From NCBI GenBank assembly GCA_947176045.1, contig CAMWPF010000038.1:1-9263 (forward strand): a stretch of DNA of 9,263 nt. Direction: 5' to 3'. Shown piece after piece: positions 1 through 5,656 of this stretch (within the stretch, counting starts at the first letter, position 1; the number at the start of each line of letters is the position of its first letter). This DNA is from an uncultured Treponema sp. (GTDB lineage Bacteria > Spirochaetota > Spirochaetia > Treponematales > Treponemataceae). A program made the position numbers and the translations under genes. The notes under the pieces are model-generated. The model was not told the origin of the DNA. It searched no databases and was given only the letters and a program-made list of their open reading frames with translations.

Positions 1-50
1 GCAGAACTGCTGCCTCAAAAAATATGCTGCGGAATGTAACCATTCTCAAA

Positions 51-74
51 GAAAACGTTTCTATATATGAAACG
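51..74. repeat. Palindromic AT-rich site near left edge
   Basis: Positions 56-74 form a palindrome with 6-bp arms CGTTTC and GAAACG around the 7-base centre TATATAT. It overlaps a second palindrome, AAACGTTT at 53-60, so three GAAA(A)CG-type half-sites are packed into 24 bases. The shape resembles a dimeric-regulator operator laid over a -10-like TATATA, but no convincing -35 box is visible on either strand and no gene start can be tied to it. The remainder of 1-100 holds no gene I can support. Plus-strand frames 1 and 2 stop at 37-39 and 68-70, and either could be the tail of a gene from the left. A minus-strand frame is open from an ATG at 43 to the edge, without a properly spaced ribosome site. 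Confidence 0.45.
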
Positions 75-100
75 CGAATGATAAAGCGAAGTCAGGTAAG

Positions 101-139
101 GCCGCCGGTTTCCTCCTTTTCCGGCGGTCTTTTTATTTT
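101..139 (+). terminator. Intrinsic terminator for a convergent plus-strand gene
   Basis: A 7-bp GC-only stem (CCGCCGG at 102-108 with CCGGCGG at 121-127), extendable by a G-U pair at 101/128, encloses a 12-base pyrimidine loop and is followed on the plus strand by TCTTTTTATTTT. On the minus strand the hairpin is not followed by a T-run, so it acts in the plus direction. Its T-tract overlaps the stop codon of the minus-strand TPR gene at 133-135. A plus-strand transcript must therefore enter from the left and converge with the TPR gene. The hairpin might also protect the 3' end of the minus-strand mRNA. Confidence 0.75.
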
Positions 140-1995
140 GCCCAGTCGATTTTGTTCAACAAGAGGCGCGCCTCCGCATTTTCAGGATCCAGCGTCACCG
201 CATATTCCACAGAACGCCGCGCGTTCTGAATGTCGCGAAGGTCATAATACAGCCGCGCCATCCGATACATCGCAAGGGATTTCGTCTTGAGGTTCGTCGT
301 CCGCCCTGCAATCTTTCCATACAAATCCAACGCATCGCCCGTCCGCCGCAGCGAACTGTAGACAGCCGCAAGATTCAATGCGGCCCGGTCGGAAGCCTTC
401 GGCGAAAGCACCGCGCCGCCGGACGGCTCGAAGACGCATGACTCGTACAAAAAGACTGCGTCGTCCGCCCGCTTGGCGTGCGCCGCAAAATATGCCGCGT
501 ATTCAACTTCCTTCTTTGTCAAAGCCGGCGCGCGCTGCACGAGGTTCTGCCAGAAATCAGCGTCAATAGGAATGTCATACTGATTCGACATACACTTGAA
601 ATACAGCCGCCACGCCTCTTCGGAATGCCTGCTTGCAAGCAGATAGCTGAGCGCGTAATCGAGAATCAGCGGAGGATAGACGCCGGGCGCGACGGCATTC
701 TCTTCCATCACCCGCCACAAATCGGCAGTCTTCTCCCGTTCGCTCATGCCTGCCGCCTGCTTGTACTTCAAATCCAAATTGACAATGTACAGAAGGGCAT
801 CGGGATTCCGCTCCAAACTCCGCGCAATCCGTTCCACCGCGTCGCTCACTGGAACCTGCACCCGGTTGTTGTACGCCTCCATTTCCAATGTCGCAAGGCC
901 TTCATCCCGGAGCGTCCGCTGCAAGGAATCTTCAGCACGCATAGAACTGGAGCGCCACGCAAAATCCGCATACAAAGCCAGCGCCGGAACAAAATCCTGC
1001 CATCGGTTGACAGCGAACGAAAGGAGCCGGAAGCATTCATCATCATCCCCCTGTTCGGAAGCCCAGCGGGCGCTGTTTGTGAAGATGACCGGCAGAAGCC
1101 GGCTGTCCGCTTCCGATGCGGCGGAACCGTCCGACTGCCGGGCGAGGGAATCGAAAAATTCCCCGATGAACTGCCGGCGCATTTCTTCCGCCGCCCCGCC
1201 TTCCGACAGCGCAATATAGGAATCCGACGCTACGGCAGCCAGCCGCGCCATCAGCTGCGGAGTGCGGGCGCCTTCTGGAAGGTATGCCGCCAGCCGCTGC
1301 GCGGCTTCTGCATACCGGATGGAATCTCCGTAATGCCGCGCGTCATACATGACCAGCGCCCAAAAGTATGAATCTTGGACATCGGAAACGCTGTCCGGCT
1401 GCACTGCCGCCGCCTGCTCATACGCGCCGGACGCAAGGCAAAGCGCCGCGCAGTTCCGCAGCCACGCATTATCCTTTGTGCCAGCGTATGCGTCCAAATA
1501 AACAGAATAATAATCCGGCTGGCGGAACGCCGCACGGAATTCATCCCCTGACGTCCGGCGAGCGGCGTCCCGCAACAGCGCCTCGGAATATACCGAGCCG
1601 TACTTCGTGCCGGAAAGCCTTCTTCCCGCAGCTGCAGCGGCTTCCGTCCGCCCGGCGCGCGTCAAAAAATTGCAATATACTGCAACCAGCTCCAGATTTT
1701 CAGGATTTTTCTTCAGCGCACGGACAAGTGTTTTTTCCGCACGCTCCTGCTCGCCCAAACTGGCATACCGCCGGAAGATGCCCAGCTGCTCCCATGAGCC
1801 GTACGCCTTCTTTTCAATCTGCTCCAATTCTTGGAGCGCATCCTTGTACTGCTTCTGCTGGATCAATGCGTCGATGGAATCCAACGCGCCGACAAACGAC
1901 TTCCGCTCCGCCTTCATCGAACAGGATGCAAAAGGCAGAACAATCAGCGCAAAAATGAAGCAAAGCGGTGCAGCTGTATGGCAGGGAATTTTCAT
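133..1995 (-). CDS. Large TPR-repeat lipoprotein, function unknown
   Basis: This is a 620-residue predicted lipoprotein. Residues 1-25 form a signal peptide with a hydrophobic core at about 8-22 and a spirochaete-style lipobox F-A-S-C, with lipidated Cys25. The rest is almost wholly helical. TPR-like pairs are visible at about 33-125 (one ends in the typical KKNPEN), around 320-350, and at 534-605, where the last repeat ends in TLDPEN. The middle is Ala-rich and too diverged to assign repeat by repeat. TPR solenoids bind peptides or proteins, so a periplasmic scaffold or envelope-assembly role is likely, but no partner is shown. The gene follows nusB after 71 nt and is probably the last of its operon. 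The ATG at 1995 has only a weak ribosome site (TAGG about 12 nt upstream), and I see no better in-frame start. I do not recognise a named family. Confidence 0.88.
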   Translation of the reverse strand: MKIPCHTAAPLCFIFALIVLPFASCSMKAERKSFVGALDSIDALIQQKQYKDALQELEQIEKKAYGSWEQLGIFRRYASLGEQERAEKTLVRALKKNPENLELVAVYCNFLTRAGRTEAAAAAGRRLSGTKYGSVYSEALLRDAARRTSGDEFRAAFRQPDYYSVYLDAYAGTKDNAWLRNCAALCLASGAYEQAAAVQPDSVSDVQDSYFWALVMYDARHYGDSIRYAEAAQRLAAYLPEGARTPQLMARLAAVASDSYIALSEGGAAEEMRRQFIGEFFDSLARQSDGSAASEADSRLLPVIFTNSARWASEQGDDDECFRLLSFAVNRWQDFVPALALYADFAWRSSSMRAEDSLQRTLRDEGLATLEMEAYNNRVQVPVSDAVERIARSLERNPDALLYIVNLDLKYKQAAGMSEREKTADLWRVMEENAVAPGVYPPLILDYALSYLLASRHSEEAWRLYFKCMSNQYDIPIDADFWQNLVQRAPALTKKEVEYAAYFAAHAKRADDAVFLYESCVFEPSGGAVLSPKASDRAALNLAAVYSSLRRTGDALDLYGKIAGRTTNLKTKSLAMYRMARLYYDLRDIQNARRSVEYAVTLDPENAEARLLLNKIDWAK

Positions 1996-2053
1996 CTTTT
2001 CCGACCTACCGCGTCGAACGGTTTCGCAAACGCCGCACGCACATAAAACGCCT

Positions 2054-2066
2054 GCGGATTTTCCGC
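2054..2066 (-). repeat. Small hairpin directly after nusB stop
   Basis: A perfect 5-bp stem (GCGGA/TCCGC with a 3-base loop) begins right after the nusB stop codon, in the 71-nt gap before the TPR gene. On the transcript it is followed by AGGCGTTTTATG, which has too few U residues for a confident terminator. It may be a processing or attenuation element that lowers expression of the lipoprotein gene. No promoter is evident in the rest of the gap. Confidence 0.35.
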
Positions 2067-2648
2067 CTATGATTGTACAATATCCTTGCTGATCTTATCA
2101 AGAATCGCATTTGTAAATTTGTGGGAGTCGTCGGAACCGTAGTCCTTCACGATTTCCACCGCCTCGTCGATGACAACGGAAGCAGACAGCTCCTTTTGGT
2201 ACAGAAGCGAATAGACGCTCATCCTGATGACGGCAAGCGCCACTTTGTTGATCCGCCGGAACGACCAGCGCGCCGACAAATGCGTCTTTATCAGGACGTC
2301 CACCTCATTGATATGCTCCAATGTTCCTTGCTCCAGAAGCCGGGCGAATGCAAACACTTCCTCCTTCTTTTCCGACGGAAGCTTTTCAAAAACGGCAAGC
2401 AGATTGTCAATCAGGCAGTATTTCACGCCGTTGTCGGCAACCGAGGCGTCCAACGCGGCCGCATCGCCGACAATTTCCGGCGCCGCAGGAGGTTCAATTC
2501 CGCCGGCGGAATTGCGCGCGTCATCCGCAAAATCCGCGCAATCCCGCTCAAGCCATGAAAACGAAAGCAAATCTTCAGCAGGAACTCCGCCGACATCCCA
2601 CAAATACAGCGCCTGAAACGCAAGTATCCGTCCAATTCTTCGAGACAT
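2067..2648 (-). CDS. nusB: Transcription antitermination protein NusB
   Basis: NusB binds boxA RNA together with NusE (ribosomal protein S10) and supports antitermination and correct folding of rRNA transcripts in the cytoplasm. The N-terminus SRRIGRILAFQALYLWD and the C-terminal half (RWSFRRINKVALAVIR at 127-142; DEAVEIVKDYG at 161-171; SHKFTNAILDKI at 175-186) match the family closely. The protein has 193 residues, whereas typical members have about 130-160. The excess is an Ala/Asp/Pro-rich segment at about 36-78 between the first helix and the conserved core, with no recognised domain. The ATG lies 9 nt after the stop of the SurA-like gene, and its ribosome site AAGGTG overlaps that stop codon, pointing to translational coupling within an operon. 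Confidence 0.95.
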   Translation of the reverse strand: MSRRIGRILAFQALYLWDVGGVPAEDLLSFSWLERDCADFADDARNSAGGIEPPAAPEIVGDAAALDASVADNGVKYCLIDNLLAVFEKLPSEKKEEVFAFARLLEQGTLEHINEVDVLIKTHLSARWSFRRINKVALAVIRMSVYSLLYQKELSASVVIDEAVEIVKDYGSDDSHKFTNAILDKISKDIVQS

Positions 2649-2653
2649 GAACG

Positions 2654-2660
2654 CACCTTA
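2654..2660 (-). promoter_or_regulatory. nusB ribosome binding site overlapping upstream stop
   Basis: The minus strand reads TAAGGTGCGTTCATG: the TAA stop of the SurA-like gene shares bases with the Shine-Dalgarno core AAGG, seven bases before the nusB ATG. Ribosomes terminating upstream would uncover or directly supply the nusB start. Confidence 0.75.
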
Positions 2661-3734
2661 CCAGCTGAGCAGCTTGTCCAAATCAGCGCCCGTCTTCTTG
2701 CGCTCCACGTTCGCTTCCGTGTCAAGCTCCTCTGAAATTTCCTGCGCTGCAAGCGTCAGATATTCCATCTGCTTCTGCTGTCCGAGCGTCTGCTTTATAT
2801 AATCGTAGACCGTCACCGTCGTCTCCGGCTGGACGACGTCGCTCAAGGAAAGCATCTTCGCCTCGAATTTCTTGATAATCGTATAAAACTGGAAATTCGT
2901 ATCGCGCTCGGCAATCGGGGAAATATACCCCTTGTCCTTATCGAACAAGGAAATCAAATCTTGATATGAAATGCCGAGCTGCTGCGCGCTGAGCTGGTTT
3001 TTGTTCACAAGCACTTCGCCCGCCTGGAAACCGGAATTTTCTTTCTTGGATTCCACCGCAATCTGGTTGGTCGTCAGCTTCTTCTCTTTCAGCTTGTTGT
3101 ACAAGTCGTCCGCCTTCGCGCGCGCCGCCTCCGCATTGTTTTCCTTCGGAACAATGACAAGGAACATCTTGAACATATCCGTCCAGACAAACGACGTCTT
3201 GTTCAATTCGTAAAATGCGCGGATCTCCTCGTCCGATGGGGAAACGCCTTCCAGCTCCGTCCGGCGCTGCGACAGGACGTACTGCTGGGCAATGAGCTGC
3301 GACTTCAAGTAGTTCTTGTAATCGGCGACGGACATTCCAGACTGCTGCCGCATATACTCGTCCAGCGACATATTCGTCTGCTCTTTGATGAGCTGCTCAA
3401 ATTCCTGCTCCGTGACGTTCCTTCCAATCTGCTGGGAGACGGACTGCAAGAAATACTGCTCGACCGTGCTGTCCGGAATGGAGATTCCGCTCTTCTGCGC
3501 CGCCTGGATGACCAGCTTTTCCTGAATCAGCGCGTCAAGAACCTTCTTCCTGTCGCTGACGGAAAGTTCCGTTCCGCGCTGCTTTTGGTATGTTTCCACA
3601 CGGCTTTTCAACTGCTTGACAGTAATCGACTCATTCTTATTCAACTTGACGACGGCGAGAACCTGCAGATCCGACTGGGCGGACACCACCGCCGCGGAAA
3701 ATACCATCAAGAATGTAAGGGCAAAACGTTTCAT
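2658..3734 (-). CDS. Exported SurA/parvulin-like protein, PPIase half degenerate
   Basis: This is a 358-residue exported protein. Residues 1-19 form a Sec signal peptide with probable cleavage after V-S-A before QSD. Residues about 25-165 resemble the SurA N-terminal chaperone fold: DRKKVLDALIQEKLVIQAA is the classic segment, followed by a Gln-rich helical stretch. Residues about 185-290 look like a parvulin rotamase shell (helix ADDLYNKLKEKK, then GYISPI and FYTIIKKFEA), but the usual leading His-containing strand reads MFKMFLVIVP and the Gly-Gly signature is missing, so catalysis is doubtful. It probably acts as a periplasmic holdase for outer-membrane proteins. By position and content it matches my memory of T. 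pallidum TP1016 (Tpn39b). The ATG at 3734 is preferred over a TTG at 3761, because a strong AAAGGA site precedes the ATG and the signal peptide begins there. Confidence 0.85.
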   Translation of the reverse strand: MKRFALTFLMVFSAAVVSAQSDLQVLAVVKLNKNESITVKQLKSRVETYQKQRGTELSVSDRKKVLDALIQEKLVIQAAQKSGISIPDSTVEQYFLQSVSQQIGRNVTEQEFEQLIKEQTNMSLDEYMRQQSGMSVADYKNYLKSQLIAQQYVLSQRRTELEGVSPSDEEIRAFYELNKTSFVWTDMFKMFLVIVPKENNAEAARAKADDLYNKLKEKKLTTNQIAVESKKENSGFQAGEVLVNKNQLSAQQLGISYQDLISLFDKDKGYISPIAERDTNFQFYTIIKKFEAKMLSLSDVVQPETTVTVYDYIKQTLGQQKQMEYLTLAAQEISEELDTEANVERKKTGADLDKLLSW

Positions 3735-3738
3735 AGAA

Positions 3739-3749
3739 TCCTTTCCTTT
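3739..3749 (-). promoter_or_regulatory. Doubled ribosome binding site of SurA-like gene
   Basis: Two overlapping AAAGGA elements (3749-3744 and 3744-3739 on the minus strand) lie 9 and 4 nt before the ATG at 3734. They decide the start in favour of this ATG, since the upstream in-frame TTG at 3761 has no such site. Confidence 0.75.
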
Positions 3750-3772
3750 GTAAAAATCCAATATAATTTATT

Positions 3773-3801
3773 ATTATACACTGAAAATCCGGTAAAAGTT
3801 A
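3773..3801 (-). promoter_or_regulatory. Probable promoter for SurA-like/nusB/TPR operon
   Basis: A perfect TATAAT lies at 3778-3773 on the minus strand in an AT-rich stretch, about 39 nt before the start codon. The -35 position at 17-bp spacing reads TAACTT, a poor match, so activity may be weak or need help. The box sits just past a 10-bp inverted repeat that follows alaS, so the three downstream genes can probably be transcribed separately from alaS. Confidence 0.5.
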
Positions 3802-3820
3802 CAAAAATCGCCGGATTTTC
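3783..3820 (-). repeat. Perfect 10-bp inverted repeat after alaS
   Basis: GAAAATCCGG at 3783-3792 and CCGGATTTTC at 3811-3820 are exact reverse complements separated by 18 bases. The repeat begins 4 nt after the alaS stop. The transcript reads on into AGUGUAUAAU, without a U-run, so it is not a standard intrinsic terminator. A competing small stem CGGA-GAAAA-TCCG (3824-3812), followed by GCGAUUUUUG, uses the same bases and is more terminator-like but short. The repeat also covers the -35 area of the next promoter, so it could be an mRNA 3'-end structure, a weak attenuator or an operator. Confidence 0.6.
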
Positions 3821-3824
3821 TCCG

Positions 3825-5645
3825 TCACTTCTGTTCGTCCTCGTGCTCCAGCGGCAGGCCGCCTTCGATGACCGCGCGGATGCGGCGGACGCCGGCAGAT
3901 GAAGACTGCTCCTTCACGATGCGGAAGCGTCCGATCTGCGCCGTATGCTGCACGTGCGGCCCGCCGCAGACTTCCGTTGAAAAACCGCCGATGGAGTACA
4001 CTTTGACCTTCTCGCCGTACTTGTTCGCAAACAGCGCGCGCGCGCCGGCCTTCTTCGCCTCGTCGAGCGACATGACCTGCATTGTAACCGGCAGATCCTT
4101 TTGAATCTGCTCGTTCACGATGTCTTCGACCTGCTGAATCTGCTCCTTCGTCATCGGCTCCGGATGCGTGAAATCAAAGCGCATCCGCTCCTCGTTGATG
4201 TTCGAGCCTTTCTGCGCGACATGCGGCCCCAGAACAACTGCAAGCGCCTCATGCAGCAGGTGCGTCGCCGTGTGGTACTTCGTCGTCGTGTCGGAACGCT
4301 CGGCAAGCCCGCCTTTCGCGGCGCCCGCATCCAGCGTCTTGGACGCCTCCTGATGCTTCCGTTCCGCTTCCTTGAAGCCGTCCAAATCGACGGCGAACCC
4401 GTTTTCCGCCGCAAGCTCCTGCGTCAGCTCGATCGGGAAGCCGAACGTGTCGTACAGGCGAAATGCGACGCGTCCCGGAATCACCTTCTGCGGATTCTTC
4501 ATAAGGTTCGGCAGCAGCTTCTGGAATTCAACTTCTCCCTTGCGCAGCGCCTCGCGGAATTTTCCCTCTTCCGCCGTCAGCTCCGAACAGATTTTTCCAC
4601 GGTTCTGCTCCAGCTCGGGATACGCGTCCTTGAAATTTTCAATGACGGTTTCCGCGACGGACGCAAGGAACGCCTCGTCGATTCCCAACTTCCGGCCATG
4701 GCGCACGGCGCGGCGGATCAACCTGCGGAGGACATATCCAGCGCCGAGATTGGACGGCGAAACGCCCTTTTGGTCGCCGAGGATGAATACGGACGCCCGG
4801 CAATGATCCGCAATGATTCGGACGCTCCTGTCCTTTTCCGCATCCGCTCCGTATGAATATCCTGAAAGCGATTCGACAGCCTTGATAATCGGCTGGAACA
4901 CCTCCGTCAGATAGACGCTCGTCTTTCCTTGCAGGATGCAGTTGGTGCGCTCCAAGCCCATGCCTGTATCGACATTCTGCTTTTCCAGCCTGACAAGCGT
5001 ATGTTCGTCAATCCGGTTGAACTGCATGAACACATTGTTCCAAATTTCCAGCCAGTTTTCACTGTCGGTGCCTTTGTTCGAGCCGGCGGGCGGAACGCCT
5101 TCGCCGACCCAGTAAAAAATTTCCGTATCAGGCCCGCACGGTCCGGTCGGACCGGCCGCCCACCAGTTGTCCGCTGCCGGAAGGTAGGCAATTCGCTCCG
5201 CCGGCATTCCGACGTCCTTCCAATACTGCGCGGCATCCTCGTCCCGCGGCGCGTTCTCGTCTCCCGCAAACACCGTAACGGAAAGGAGCGCCGGATCCAG
5301 GCCGAGCCACTTCGGACTGGTAAGAAATTCATAGCTGAACGCGATTGACTCCTTCTTGAAATAATCTCCGAGCGACCAGTTGCCAAGCATTTCAAAGCAC
5401 GTCAGATGGCTTGCGTCGCCAACCTCATCGATATCTCCCGTGCGGATGCACTTCTGATAGTCGGTCAGCCGTGTTCCCGCTGGATGCGGCTCGCCGAGCA
5501 AATACGGCACGAGCGGATGCATTCCGGCAGTCGTAAACAGGACGGACGGATCATTGTCCGGAATCAAGGACTGCCCTGAAATTTCCACGTGGTTTTTGCT
5601 TTTGAAAAAATCGATGTATTTTGTCCGAAGTTCATTCGCTGTCAT
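3825..5645 (-). CDS. alaS: Alanyl-tRNA synthetase, short form without C-Ala domain
   Basis: This enzyme charges tRNA-Ala with alanine in the cytoplasm and clears mischarged Ser/Gly. The class II catalytic core occupies about 1-240, with FTTAGMHP, FEMLGNWSLGDYFKK and GPTGPCGPDTEIFYW. The segment PSNLGAGYVLRRLIRRAVRHG at 297-317 belongs to the tRNA-recognition region. The editing domain carries H458-x3-H462 (HTATH) and C560-x3-H564 (CGGPH), the expected metal-binding set. The protein ends at 606, soon after that domain, whereas most bacterial AlaRS have about 870 residues with a C-terminal C-Ala domain. The reading frame is intact and ends in a natural polar tail, so this is a short family form and not a truncation. 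The start lies 11 nt after the upstream stop and has no visible Shine-Dalgarno. Confidence 0.97.
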   Translation of the reverse strand: MTANELRTKYIDFFKSKNHVEISGQSLIPDNDPSVLFTTAGMHPLVPYLLGEPHPAGTRLTDYQKCIRTGDIDEVGDASHLTCFEMLGNWSLGDYFKKESIAFSYEFLTSPKWLGLDPALLSVTVFAGDENAPRDEDAAQYWKDVGMPAERIAYLPAADNWWAAGPTGPCGPDTEIFYWVGEGVPPAGSNKGTDSENWLEIWNNVFMQFNRIDEHTLVRLEKQNVDTGMGLERTNCILQGKTSVYLTEVFQPIIKAVESLSGYSYGADAEKDRSVRIIADHCRASVFILGDQKGVSPSNLGAGYVLRRLIRRAVRHGRKLGIDEAFLASVAETVIENFKDAYPELEQNRGKICSELTAEEGKFREALRKGEVEFQKLLPNLMKNPQKVIPGRVAFRLYDTFGFPIELTQELAAENGFAVDLDGFKEAERKHQEASKTLDAGAAKGGLAERSDTTTKYHTATHLLHEALAVVLGPHVAQKGSNINEERMRFDFTHPEPMTKEQIQQVEDIVNEQIQKDLPVTMQVMSLDEAKKAGARALFANKYGEKVKVYSIGGFSTEVCGGPHVQHTAQIGRFRIVKEQSSSAGVRRIRAVIEGGLPLEHEDEQK

Positions 5646-5656
5646 ACTAACATATT

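Noticed and set aside
24..290. 88-codon plus-strand frame at the left edge
   Set aside because: It runs through the GC-rich terminator hairpin and into the antisense of the TPR gene, so it is not a credible gene.
478..1371. 297-codon plus-strand open frame inside the TPR gene
   Set aside because: It lies antisense to a clear lipoprotein gene, is rich in Arg/Pro/His as GC-biased shadow frames are, and has no recognisable domain or ribosome site.
3735..3761. Nine-codon N-terminal extension of the SurA-like protein from a TTG
   Set aside because: The ATG at 3734 has a strong AAAGGA site and begins a normal signal peptide. The TTG has neither.
3781..3788. Shared ATTTTCAG word next to the -10 boxes at 3788-3781 and 9170-9163, also at 9236-9229
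   Set aside because: The same word also occurs inside the TPR coding region on the plus strand (about 177 and 1694), so a regulatory motif cannot be argued from three short copies.
4101..4856. 251-codon plus-strand open frame inside alaS
   Set aside because: The opposite strand encodes conserved AlaRS motifs throughout. This frame is a composition shadow.
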